NCBI GenBank assembly: GCA_900079695.1
Contig: LT599022.1
Coordinates: 2,007,245-2,071,244 of the forward strand
Length of the DNA stretch: 64,000 bases
Direction of reading: 5' to 3'
From: an uncultured Alphaproteobacteria bacterium
Lineage (GTDB): Bacteria; Pseudomonadota; Alphaproteobacteria; Rhodospirillales; Rhodospirillaceae
Shown: one piece after another, positions 55,982 to 64,000 of the stretch
How the letters are laid out: each line of letters opens with the position of its first letter
Position numbering within the stretch: position 1 is the stretch's first letter
Translations under genes and position numbers: made by a program
Notes under the pieces: model-generated
Seen by the model: only the letters and a program-made list of their open reading frames with translations
The model's database searches: none
What the model was told of the DNA's origin: nothing

Positions 55982-56836
55982 GCCTGCGATCGCCGCTAGC
56001 CACTGCGACAGGTCGAAGACAGGGAGAGTAGAGTCCATCAATCCCAGGCGGATGTCAGTGTATCGTCGGCTAGCCCGGTCGCAGGCAAGCAAAGACCAGC
56101 GAGTCCGATCATGTTCGTCGGGGCAAGCTGGAGACCAAACGGCTCCAACGCTTTCGCTGCCTTGAACTCCGATTTTTTTTAGCTTTGATGCCAGCTCCCG
56201 GGCACCGTCCTTCGTGGGCAGCAGGGCGACCCAATAGTCCTTGGTTAGCACTTCCAGCGCTACCCGATCAAGAAGTAGCGGGGTAATAGTGGCTGGAACC
56301 GGAGATTCGTCCATGAAAGAATAATAATGTAACCAAGCGATCCTTCTAGCCGTACCGGCGTTACAGGCTATTTGTCTACCACTCCAACTTTCTTGGTATA
56401 GGTTAAAGCGTCCCTCCCTGACACACCCCGACTCCATCCAGACCTGTTGTCGGATCATAGAGATGTTATCGGCAGTTGGTTCCAGCTTTCTGATTGAATC
56501 AGACGTCGGCCACAGGCGGGACAGATTGCCGATAAATCGCCCCTTGGAGGCCGCTAGCCCCGTGATCTCGTGAAATCCCACCTCAGCGTTATACTCAGCC
56601 CCCTTGGTCATTAGCTTACCCAGCGCTGCCTCAACGACCCCCGTGCGGTTCAGAGCAATGCCTTGAAGGGAGAAAAGAACTTCATAGGAGGTGGTCAGAT
56701 CCGAATCTTCAATAAACCGCCATTTAGTCGCCCCCTCGACAGCCAAAGCGATTTTTCGGACTGCCTTTGGTGAGGCCCAGAAATCTTGGACCATAGCCAT
56801 TAGATGGCTGAGAGGATCGGCATCACTGCATCGCAT
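55964..56836 (-). CDS. Hypothetical protein
   Basis: A 290-residue protein from ATG 56836, eight bases after AAGGAG (56842 and 56881 are alternative starts). It is predicted soluble, of mixed composition, with no motif I recognise. Segments such as ALAVEGATKWRFIEDSDLTTSYEVLFSLQGIALN and LLDRVALEVLTKDYWVALLPTKDGARELASKLKKIG look like ordinary folded protein. It shares an intergenic hairpin with the convergent gene to its left, and nothing nearby indicates a role. Confidence 0.65.
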   Translation of the reverse strand: MRCSDADPLSHLMAMVQDFWASPKAVRKIALAVEGATKWRFIEDSDLTTSYEVLFSLQGIALNRTGVVEAALGKLMTKGAEYNAEVGFHEITGLAASKGRFIGNLSRLWPTSDSIRKLEPTADNISMIRQQVWMESGCVREGRFNLYQESWSGRQIACNAGTARRIAWLHYYSFMDESPVPATITPLLLDRVALEVLTKDYWVALLPTKDGARELASKLKKIGVQGSESVGAVWSPACPDEHDRTRWSLLACDRASRRYTDIRLGLMDSTLPVFDLSQWLAAIAGGRERP

Positions 56837-57041
56837 CGTCATGCTCCTTTTGGCAAGAATGTGGATGATGTCAGCCCCCATGGCTCCAATCGGGGCCCAA
56901 GAAAATTACAGAATTAAGCAATGCGCCCCCTCTACAATAGGCCTACCCCATATCAATCTACACTAGATAAGCCTCGCATATTGTCCGTCAGCCCTGTCAC
57001 CCTCAGGTAAGCTCCTTCAGGGATTTCTCATAATTTGCGCT

Positions 57042-57614
57042 TCACAGCCGCCTGACGGCAGCGCGGAGCATGTCGTCGTCCACCTCGATGTAACGTTGGG
57101 TGGTGGCGAGGTTCTTGTGGCCTGCCAGGGTCATAATGACCTTGGCGGAAACGCCGCTATGGGCCAATCGGGTGATGAACCATCGCCTGCCCGAATGGCT
57201 GGAAGCACCATCAATCCCGGCCAGCCGGTAGATATGGGCGAACAGTTGGCATAGGGAATTCGCGGTGAAGGCCGCACCCTTCTGCGTCACGAGGAACGGC
57301 CGGTCGCCATCCCGTTGCGAGCGGCCCAGATCGGCCAGATAGGCCTCCAGTTCCAGTCGCAGTTTGCTCCCAACGAAGACCGCACGGGCTTCTCCGGATT
57401 TCGTGGTTGCGGCGCGGAGCAGGATGCGCTCCTTCACCTGCCCCTGCACGTCCACGACATCGCCGATGGTCAAGGCGGCGATTTCCCCGACCCTCAGGCC
57501 CGCATAGAAGGACAACATCACCGCTGCCCGGTTGCGGCTGCCGTGTCTCATGGTGTCGATAACGGATAGGACCCTCCGGAATTCACCCTGGGTCAGTACC
57601 TTGGCTTGCTTCAT
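57042..57614 (-). CDS. Small tyrosine recombinase (catalytic domain only)
   Basis: A 190-residue recombinase, from ATG 57614 (an upstream TTG at 57674 would add 20 residues). All catalytic residues are visible: AGLRVGEIAAL (Arg), HSGRRWFITRL (His-x-x-Arg), LAGHKNLATTQRYIE (His, Tyr). It lacks the N-terminal core-binding domain of larger integrases, like the short recombinases found near mobile islands or controlling inversions. Imperfect direct repeats lie just upstream of it and may be its sites. Confidence 0.82.
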   Translation of the reverse strand: MKQAKVLTQGEFRRVLSVIDTMRHGSRNRAAVMLSFYAGLRVGEIAALTIGDVVDVQGQVKERILLRAATTKSGEARAVFVGSKLRLELEAYLADLGRSQRDGDRPFLVTQKGAAFTANSLCQLFAHIYRLAGIDGASSHSGRRWFITRLAHSGVSAKVIMTLAGHKNLATTQRYIEVDDDMLRAAVRRL

Positions 57615-57686
57615 AACCGATCTGACAGCTTGTCGTTGCTCTCCTCGCCCCGCCACCAGGCGGAACACCGACAAGTATATTGACAG

Positions 57687-57885
57687 AAAACATCACGAAA
57701 TGCACAGAACGTTATAGACAACGATGCTCTATAAGGCAACACATCGGACGTAAATCCATCGATTTACGGATTATTAACACCATATTTCAAGAAAATTAGA
57801 ATTTTGAATTTTTGGATATAAAACGCAAACTCCTCAACGCACTAGATTCATCCAGAAATATCATAAAATGTGCAGAACGTGTTCT
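57687..57885. repeat. Pair of imperfect 28-bp direct repeats beside the recombinase
   Basis: CAGAAAACATCACGAAATGC, continuing ACAGAACGT (57685-57713), is repeated as CAGAAATATCATAAAATGTG, continuing CAGAACGT (57853-57880), about 170 bp apart. AGAAC-GT-GTTCT in the second copy is a palindrome. The AT-rich region is otherwise empty and directly precedes the recombinase gene, so these are candidate recombination or regulatory sites. Confidence 0.5.
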
Positions 57886-58018
57886 TTGTGATGGGGGCAT
57901 ATATCTGCACCGTTTTCCGCCTTGAAGTGGGCTCGTCCCGTCCGAGAAACAGCGCGGGCCAGCCGGGGCTTTTGTTCAGCAAACGTCGGGAATTGATGAA
58001 AACGTGGAGGGCAAGAAC

Positions 58019-58609
58019 ATGAAATTGAGCGCCATTACCGTTATGACGGCACTGTCCGCACTGATGCTAAGCGGGTGCGGTGACAGCACCGTTAAGAATT
58101 TCAACGATTTACACCCTGGGATCAGCCTGGAAAGCGCATCAAAATTTCTCGATAAATATGCAAACGGAAATAATTGTGAGAGAAATACGACTAAATCGAA
58201 AAGACTTCACTCGCTAACATGCGAAAGCATATTAAACCTTGATATTAAGGTCGTTTCCAGCCCGAATATATTTGATTTCTCCACAACCATTTACTCTGAT
58301 GAAAAAAATAGCGCAGTTATCCGCGTGGATAAAAGTGCAAATCTGACAAATAAGGCCGATATGGACAGAGCATTTGATGAGGTCTTTTCCAATGCGCAAA
58401 GAAAATATGGCACTGACGGATGGAGCAAGAAAACCACTGAACCACGATCCATTGAATTACCGGGAAGAACGGCAACAATTTGGCTGAAGAGCATCAGCAT
58501 GACAAAAACAATAAAAGATAATATTAAAAAATCCGTCTCCAAGGCAATTGTCTATACATTCAAGGAGACCACTGCATTCTTAGTTATGGATGTCGAGGAA
58601 AGTTTCTAA
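58019..58609 (+). CDS. Lipoprotein, unknown function
   Basis: A 196-residue protein from ATG 58019 (GGAGGG ahead; an earlier ATG at 58004 in frame). The signal peptide ends in a clear lipobox: MTALSALMLSGCGDS, with Cys at about 20. The mature part is Lys-rich, with HPGISLESASKFLDKYANG and two cysteines near residue 60. The AT-rich codon use is unlike its neighbours and suggests recent transfer. It stands alone between the recombinase and the AlpA-like gene. Confidence 0.75.
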   Translation: MKLSAITVMTALSALMLSGCGDSTVKNFNDLHPGISLESASKFLDKYANGNNCERNTTKSKRLHSLTCESILNLDIKVVSSPNIFDFSTTIYSDEKNSAVIRVDKSANLTNKADMDRAFDEVFSNAQRKYGTDGWSKKTTEPRSIELPGRTATIWLKSISMTKTIKDNIKKSVSKAIVYTFKETTAFLVMDVEESF

Positions 58610-59108
58610 GGGAACGGCCTGACAATGCCTTGAATACCTGGGGGCGCCGTTCTTCAATCAGACGATATGAAACACGTCGACATGCCGCCGCATGACGCCC
58701 ACTGAAAGAAATACGAACGGCATCCCCGCGACCCGACCGACGAAGAATAACGGGCGCTGCCCCCCCCCCTGCCGCCCGCCACGACAAGTCCACAAAACCC
58801 CTCCTTGGATTCCTGCTCTCATCACCGCAAAACTCCAGCCACCGGCGCCCCGCATTTATGGGGCACCGCCAGCCGGCTCGGTTGCTCGACCCTTCTTGCG
58901 CCTGCCAGGGGTTCGCTTTTCCCCGAACGTTTACCCCACAAAGGCGACCACCAGAGGCACCGGCGCTCTGGACATGCATATACGACATACCTGATTTGCA
59001 AGTATCGCGGGCGAAAATCGCCCCCATAGGCCGATTCCCGAAAATTTTGATCGTAGAGGGCCGCGAAAAATCCACCGCGCTGTGCGTTGGAAAGTTTCGG
59101 AGGAAGAA
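58610..59108. other. Gene-free 500-bp region upstream of the AlpA-like gene
   Basis: No frame has both a ribosome site and plausible protein. A 6-bp hairpin GGGCGA-AAA-TCGCCC lies at 59009-59023, about 85 bp ahead of the AlpA-like start. A poly-C tract of 13 lies near 58762. It may hold the promoter and operator of the island's control gene. Confidence 0.4.
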
Positions 59109-59312
59109 ATGCCCTATACGACCAACAGTGACCGCGTCGCCGAGACCGTGAATGAGTTTTGTGCCGCCCTGGGGATTGGGCGCTCTCTGTTCTATAAGGA
59201 AGTCGGGAAAGGCCGCATCAAAATCCTGAAGGCCGGGAGCCGGAAAACCCTGGTCCCCATCAGCGAACGGGAAGCCTACCTGCAGCGTCTTACCGAGGAG
59301 GCCGCCCGATGA
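59109..59312 (+). CDS. AlpA-like helix-turn-helix excisionase/regulator
   Basis: A 67-residue protein with GGAGGAA ahead of ATG 59109. RVAETVNEFCAALGIGRSLFYKEVGKGRIKILKAGSRKTLVPISE is the winged-helix excisionase/AlpA pattern (helix-turn-helix, then a turn with Lys/Arg). Such proteins control excision and early genes of P4-like satellites and integrative islands. The next gene starts on its stop codon (ATGA), a common pairing in alphaproteobacterial islands. Confidence 0.8.
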   Translation: MPYTTNSDRVAETVNEFCAALGIGRSLFYKEVGKGRIKILKAGSRKTLVPISEREAYLQRLTEEAAR

Positions 59313-60720
59313 GTACGCTCAATCACGTCAACACGGAGACCGAGGCTGACATGTTCCCCGCCGTGGAACCTTGGCCCTCACACGTAGACCCCGCCGAGCT
59401 TCTTGACGACATCCGCCGAACCATACACAGATTCGTCGTTTGCGACGAAGAGGTTCTCGATGCGGTGACACTGTGGGCGACCTCCACCTACCTCATTGAC
59501 CGGGCTCAAGTAGCCCCCATCCTCGTCATTTCCGCTGCGGAAATGAGCTGCGGCAAGACGCAGCTCCTTTCCCTGGTCGGGCTATTGTGCCGCCGCCCGC
59601 TGAGCACTTCGAACATGACCTCGGCCGTCGTCTATCGTGCGATTGAAGCGTACGGCCCCACACTGCTCATGGACGAGGCCGATGCCTTCATCAGGGGAGA
59701 CAAGGGCTTTCAGAGCATCCTCAACTCTGGGCACACCCGTGGCATGAGCAAGGTCTGGCGCGTAGTAGGCAAGGACCAAGACCCCCAAGCCTTCCAAACC
59801 TGGGGAGCAAAGGCCATAGCCGGGATCGGGACCTTCTTGAGCAAAACGACCCTTGATCGTTCCATCCGGGTTGAACTGCGTCGGAAGCGACCAGACGAGA
59901 AGGCGGAGAGGCTTCGCCATGCCGATCCGGCACCCTTCGAACGGTTGCGACGACAACTTGCCCGCTTCGCGGAAGATGCCGGAGAAACGATTGGCAATAT
60001 GCGGCCGGAGTTGCCTGACGAATTGAACGATCGCGCCCAGGACAACTGGGAGCCGTTGCTGGCCATCGCCGATCATGCCGGAGGACGCTGGCCGGAAGCC
60101 GCACGGGCGGCAGCGTTGCAACTGTCTGCGAGGGTACACGAACCCGTATCCGTAGGCGCCGAACTTCTGGACGGCATCCGCGACGCTTTCGACCGAACCG
60201 GAGGCGACAAGATCGGAACGCGATACCTCCTCTTCCGCCTGAACGCAGATGAGGAAAACGTTGGGCGACCTACTCTAGAGGGAAACCCTTGGGGCCGCGC
60301 CAGCTTGCCGAGTTGCTTCGTGAATACGGCATCCAGCCTCGCCAACTTGGAGGGAATGGGAGCAACGTAAGAGGCTACAGCCGGGATCAGTTCGAAGACG
60401 CCTTCGCGCGATATTTGCCCGCGAAGACGCCTGAAAGCGCCGCCTCCCCCTCGCGACGGACCGGTGCATGCCCGAACAACGTTCCGAAGTTGGCGGAAGT
60501 GGGCCTTGCGAAATGGGCTCCTTCAGGCTCCACCCTCCTCTTCGGCTCGGGCACAAAGACCGCTGATGCTGCCGACAAGCTCCCCTTTGCCCATCGTGGG
60601 CCTTCGTCTCCCTCTACCGCTAGGATGTCCCTTTCTGCTAGCCAGGAAACGATGGGAAATCAGCCATATAGCGGAATAGCAGATAAATGGGAGGATGACT
60701 TGGACGACTTCGAAGTATGA
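59309..60720 (+). pseudogene. DUF3631-type island protein, frameshifted
   Basis: The first frame (to 60370) has ISAAEMSCGKTQLLSLVGLL, a Walker-A-like loop, and TLLMDEADAFIRGDKGFQSILNSGHTRG, as in DUF3631 ATPase-like proteins linked to replication modules of mobile islands. At about 60258-60263 the reading frame breaks; the family sequence continues in another frame as WATYSRGKPLGPRQLAELLREYGIQP and runs to TGA 60718-60720. Restoring one missing base (or removing two) would give about 470 residues. The first part alone may still fold. Confidence 0.78.
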
Positions 60721-60734
60721 CCCCAATCAGCCAT

Positions 60735-60773
60735 GGCTCCGTCGCCATCGTCCGAACGGTCGGCGGCGGAGCC
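60735..60773. terminator. Hairpin after the DUF3631-type gene
   Basis: GGCTCCGTCGCC and GGCGGCGGAGCC pair with one mismatch over a 15-nt loop, 15 bp after the stop. No T-run follows, so it is a weak terminator candidate. Confidence 0.3.
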
Positions 60774-60853
60774 GAGGCAACAAAGCCCCCACGCATAAAA
60801 CAGACAACTACTGAGATTTATCAACAATTCCATTTCACATGAAATTGAATTAC

Positions 60854-60882
60854 TTGAAATTTTAAGAAATATACTATATAAT
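60854..60882 (+). promoter_or_regulatory. Sigma-70 promoter
   Basis: TTGAAA and TATAAT are separated by exactly 17 bp in an AT-rich leader, with the downstream gene starting 22 bp after the -10 element. It is one of the best consensus promoters in the window. The short leader leaves little room for a ribosome site. Confidence 0.75.
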
Positions 60883-60903
60883 TATGTAAATAATGAATGG
60901 TGA

Positions 60904-61734
60904 ATGTGGTTGAATATCGGGTTGATCTCATTTCAGTTCAATTCCAACAATCATACCATTACCACGCATTATGCAAGCTGGCTCATCGAAGCCTTGCGCA
61001 ACTACGAAGCGCGGACAGGTTCCTTACCCAATCTGGTGTTATCGGCGGGCTTCACCTGCCCCGATACCGCCGAACTGGCGGTGCTGGAACGGGAATTCAG
61101 CGGCAAACCGGTATCGATCGCGGTCGAGATGCTCGATCCGGCGGATAGTCCATTGACCGGGCCGCGTCACCTCAAGGGTCGCGGCCAGTTTTATGTCGTC
61201 GGCGGGGGTAAGACGGCCAGGATCGAACCGAGACAGCAATTCTCCTCCACCGGCAACGTCACGGAAGAACTGGCCGAAAAGGTGGTTGCCGGGCTCGCTC
61301 CGAATGGAAGCAGGCGGTTTTCCGTGCAGTCCCGACATGTCGGATGGATCGAATGCGGCGAGATCAACCTGTTGCACTGCCATAAGGACGGCGTCCGGGT
61401 TCGATACGAGGCCCTCGAACGGCGTTTCTTCGAGGCGGTGACGTCCCTCGACATCATCCTCAACCCGCAACACACCCGGATGAGCCGCCTTCACCTCCTC
61501 AGAAAGAAGGCGGAGGCTCTCTCCGCCTATAAAATTTTACAGGCTCCGCCGGGACGTCGTTGGCCCATTTATGCCGGAACCGCGAATTGGGATTGCGCCC
61601 GCCAGCACGGCTCTCAAAGCAGCCTTCAATGCGTCATGCGCGATGGGCAGCAGTTGCTGCCGAGCAGCGTTATCGAGACCGAGAATTACATTCTGTCCGT
61701 TTTCTCGGTGGACATACCGCAGCGCCTGGACTGA
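60904..61734 (+). CDS. Hypothetical island protein
   Basis: A 276-residue protein beginning ATG 60904, with only a weak GGTGA ahead. The N-terminal segment LISFQFNSNNHTITTHYASWLIEALRNYEARTG and the later RPRHLKGRGQFYVVGGG-like region are not diagnostic; there are no membrane segments. I do not recognise a family. It is driven by the strong promoter just upstream and is followed 145 bp later by a basic small protein. Confidence 0.65.
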   Translation: MWLNIGLISFQFNSNNHTITTHYASWLIEALRNYEARTGSLPNLVLSAGFTCPDTAELAVLEREFSGKPVSIAVEMLDPADSPLTGPRHLKGRGQFYVVGGGKTARIEPRQQFSSTGNVTEELAEKVVAGLAPNGSRRFSVQSRHVGWIECGEINLLHCHKDGVRVRYEALERRFFEAVTSLDIILNPQHTRMSRLHLLRKKAEALSAYKILQAPPGRRWPIYAGTANWDCARQHGSQSSLQCVMRDGQQLLPSSVIETENYILSVFSVDIPQRLD

Positions 61735-61879
61735 CCCAGACCGAAAACACCGCCCACCGACGTTTCGCGAAGCTGCCCTTCCCTCACGACACCCCCGTTT
61801 TCGTTCCGCTGATCGCACCTGCGGTCACGCTATCGCTCAACCTGGGCGAGCCACCCGCCATTCCCATAAGGAGACACCA

Positions 61880-62278
61880 ATGAGGACGAGCATACGAGCA
61901 AGCAGGATTCTGGCGGCGGTACGCAGCCAAACCGCATCGAAACGGTTGCTGATCTTGGCCTTGCCCCCGAAGGATACCGGCTTACCCATGATGGTCTACG
62001 TACCCACGCGCGACCCCAGCCGTTATCGAGCGCCGCGAATCAAAGTATCGCGCGACCACGGGCAGAGATCGAGCCTGGATCGACTGATCGACGTGTTGAT
62101 ATCGGACGATCCCTCGACTGTTGGGGCGACCGGGCTATCGAAAGGCGACCTCAGACTGGTCCGGGCCTGGGTTCTGCTGAACAAGGAGATATTGCTCCGC
62201 TATTGGAGCCTCAGCCTGCCCGCCCCCGCCATGATGGCAGCGCTCCGCCCGCTAGGATTACCACGAGGCCGAAAGTGA
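61880..62278 (+). CDS. Small basic hypothetical protein
   Basis: A 132-residue, Arg-rich protein with AAGGAG seven bases before ATG 61880. It has three blocks: SIRASRILAAVRSQTASKRLL, a middle with GLPMMVYVPTRDPSRYRAPRIKV, and LVRAWVLLNKEILLRYW. High basicity suggests nucleic-acid binding, as in small island-encoded regulators; similar short proteins with DPSRYR-like segments occur in mobile elements. The function is unknown. Confidence 0.65.
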   Translation: MRTSIRASRILAAVRSQTASKRLLILALPPKDTGLPMMVYVPTRDPSRYRAPRIKVSRDHGQRSSLDRLIDVLISDDPSTVGATGLSKGDLRLVRAWVLLNKEILLRYWSLSLPAPAMMAALRPLGLPRGRK

Positions 62279-62524
62279 CTGAGACCGTCCGGCAGATGGA
62301 AGCGAACGCACTTAACCTCTTAGCCATACCCTTCACTGGTTCTTGTTAAGAGGCGGAAATCAGGAATCTCAGCGGATCATTCGCGGACCTTCAGGAAACC
62401 GCCACCTCACCTTACAGGGGCTTTCTTCCAAGGAGACGGTAATCTAACTTCCTGATACCGGTAGCGATTCTTACGGAAGGCTTGTAGTCTTTTCCAACGA
62501 TTCAGATTGCGAGGGGGGGGCTGC
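62279..62524. other. Intergenic region before the restriction enzyme gene
   Basis: About 245 bp without a gene. An inverted repeat CCTCTTA (62316-62322) / TAAGAGG (62347-62353) and a run of nine G just before the ATG are the only features seen. Confidence 0.35.
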
Positions 62525-64000
62525 ATGAAGACGGAAGATGCGTTTGCCGAGGCCGTATCCCGGTTTGGCGTACTCCTGAAGTCGAAGCTTTCCACCCCGG
62601 CGATTTCAGGGCAACCGGAAGATCAAATCCGCGCGCCTCTGGAAGCATTCATCCAGGACATGGCCGGGCTTTCCGGCCTGCCTTCCGGAAGCATCGTTGC
62701 TGTCGGCGAAACCTCGCTGTCCGACATGAAATTGAGACCCGATTACGCCATTGCCCGGCAGAATGCCCTGGTAGGGTTTATCGAGGTCAAGGCACCCGGA
62801 AAGGGGGCCGACCCCCGCCGCTTCACCGACAAGCACGACAAGGAGCAATGGGACAAACTCAAGTCCCTCCCCAATTTACTCTACACGGACGGCAATGCCT
62901 TCAGCCTATGGCGGAACGGCGAACTTGAAGCCCCGATCATCGTCTTGGGGGGCGATGTGGAAAAGGCCGGGGCCGATCTGTCGGCCCCGATTACCCTTCT
63001 GGGGTTGTTCTCCTCGTTTTTCGATTGGGAACCGATTCCCCCACGCAATGCTGTGCAATTGGCGGATATCAGCGCGCATCTCTGCAGGCTGCTGCGGGAA
63101 GAGGCAATCGAACAGCTCAATGCCGGGTCGGCGGCGTTGACCAGCCTCGCCGAGGACTGGCGGAGGCTGCTTTTCCCGGAAGCCACGAACGAACAATTCG
63201 CGGACGGTTATGCCCAGGCAGTGACATTCGGCCTGCTGGTGGCCCGGGCGCACGAAATCTGCCTGTCTGACGGTCTCGACGGCGTCGCCAAGCAACTGGC
63301 GAAGACCAACACGCTGATCGGCTTGGCGCTGCGGCTTCTGGTCGATGACGCGGAAAACCAGGAGACCTTAAAGACCTCCCTGCAAACCCTCATCCGCGTC
63401 CTCGATGCCGTGTCATGGGAAAAGATCAGTAAGGGCGATCCTGGTGCGTGGCTCTATTTCTATGAGCACTTCCTGAGTGCCTACGATAACGAACTTCGAA
63501 AGAAAACCGGTTCCTACTATACGCCGCCGGAAGTCGTAACCACGATGGTTCGGCTGGTTGATGACCTCCTGCGGGATGGAGGACGGTATGCGTTGGCAGG
63601 AGGACTCGCCTCGCCTGACGTGACCGTGGCGGACCCAGCGGTCGGCACCGGAACCTTCCTGCTGGGAATCCTGCACCGGATTGCAGAGACGACCGAAGCC
63701 GACCAGGGGCCGGGGGCGGTAGGCGCGGTGGTACGCGCGGCACTTGACCGGGTCATCGGTTTCGAGTTGCAGTTCGGCCCCTTTGCCGTGGCACAACTTC
63801 GACTGCTGGCGGAGGTGGTGGACCTGACTAAGGCAGACGCCGAGACCTTGCCGTCGTTGCGCCTGTACGTGGCGGACACCCTCGACAATCCCGACGAGGA
63901 TCACGAGTGGATTCCGAAGATGTTCGCCCCGCTGGCAGAATCCCGGAAAAAGGCGAACCAGATCAAAAGATCGGAGCCGATCACCGTGGTAATCGGCAAT
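62525..64000 (+). CDS. Fused nuclease-N6-adenine DNA methyltransferase (type IIG-like), 5' part
   Basis: The frame is open from ATG 62525 through the window end (492 codons) and is truncated there. N-terminal PD-(D/E)xK nuclease motif: RPDYAIARQNALVGFIEVKAPG (Asp73, Glu87, Lys89). A helical linker follows, then YDNELRKKTGSYYTPPEVVTTMV and methyltransferase motif I ADPAVGTGTFLLGIL (about residue 370); the last visible residues VVIGN are the start of the catalytic NPPY motif. One-protein restriction-modification enzymes of the Eco57I/type IIG kind have this order. The single polypeptide cleaves unmodified DNA and methylates host DNA. Confidence 0.85.
   Translation, partial: MKTEDAFAEAVSRFGVLLKSKLSTPAISGQPEDQIRAPLEAFIQDMAGLSGLPSGSIVAVGETSLSDMKLRPDYAIARQNALVGFIEVKAPGKGADPRRFTDKHDKEQWDKLKSLPNLLYTDGNAFSLWRNGELEAPIIVLGGDVEKAGADLSAPITLLGLFSSFFDWEPIPPRNAVQLADISAHLCRLLREEAIEQLNAGSAALTSLAEDWRRLLFPEATNEQFADGYAQAVTFGLLVARAHEICLSDGLDGVAKQLAKTNTLIGLALRLLVDDAENQETLKTSLQTLIRVLDAVSWEKISKGDPGAWLYFYEHFLSAYDNELRKKTGSYYTPPEVVTTMVRLVDDLLRDGGRYALAGGLASPDVTVADPAVGTGTFLLGILHRIAETTEADQGPGAVGAVVRAALDRVIGFELQFGPFAVAQLRLLAEVVDLTKADAETLPSLRLYVADTLDNPDEDHEWIPKMFAPLAESRKKANQIKRSEPITVVIGN

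Noticed and set aside
58584-59075. A 163-codon minus-strand frame in the gap before the AlpA-like gene
   Set aside because: Composition is Arg/Gly-rich noise, it overlaps the lipoprotein 3' end, and there is no ribosome site.
60088-60102. Another copy of CTGGCCGGAAGCCG, suggesting a dispersed att-like repeat
   Set aside because: It lies inside the coding sequence of the DUF3631-type gene and is explained by the codons for Trp-Pro-Glu-Ala in a GC-rich genome.

Overview
The window comes from a high-GC Gram-negative bacterium, most likely an alphaproteobacterium. A KdpFABC-DE cluster, TRAP transporters, a bacterial alpha-2-macroglobulin/PBP1C pair, an AsmA-like protein and P4-type integrases all fit. 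No rRNA or tRNA gene was found, so a genus cannot be named.

Positions 1 to about 40,470 look like stable chromosome: very GC-rich, tightly packed, with many 4-bp start/stop overlaps. In order: (a) sugar-acid catabolism: the end of an HpcH/HpaI aldolase and a tartronate-semialdehyde-reductase-like enzyme on the plus strand, facing a minus-strand unit of GntR regulator, TRAP transporter (DctP, DctQ, DctM), class II aldolase and FGGY kinase; (b) an envelope pair, alpha-2-macroglobulin plus PBP1C, and a convergent AsmA-like gene; (c) a nickel-pincer racemase locus: KdgT-type permease, LarA-family enzyme, LarC, LarE and glycerate kinase in one minus-strand run, convergent larB on the other strand, and an upstream PrpR-type sigma-54 activator with a good -24/-12 promoter in between; (d) a YecH-like small protein and the complete kdp potassium-uptake operon with its sensor kinase and response regulator; (e) a small plus-strand run (SnoaL-like, cupin, DsbA-like, GNAT), a LysR regulator, then a MocR regulator followed by glyA and yggS, a PLP-centred group.

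From about 40,473 to the window end the sequence is an accessory region, more AT-rich in places, with many broken genes. It opens with remnants: a 589-bp tandem duplication of a cysteine-rich gene whose three copies lie in three frames, a putative amidase effector with an in-frame amber codon followed by a likely partner gene, a frameshifted AAA ATPase cut off against an integrase fragment, and a P4-type integrase carrying another amber codon. A conflict and defence zone follows: a ParD/ParE-like pair, a HEPN-like protein, and a four-gene same-strand cassette (unknown, unknown, OLD-family ATPase-TOPRIM nuclease, UvrD-like helicase) that resembles Gabija with two extra upstream genes. Then come two unknown genes, a small tyrosine recombinase with repeats beside it, a lipoprotein, an AlpA-like/DUF3631-like pair (the latter frameshifted), two more unknown genes, and the 5' part of a fused nuclease-N6-adenine methyltransferase that runs off the end.

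The most interesting parts are the extended Gabija-like cassette, the sigma-54-controlled LarA locus with its three-cysteine LarE, and the decayed entrance of the island.
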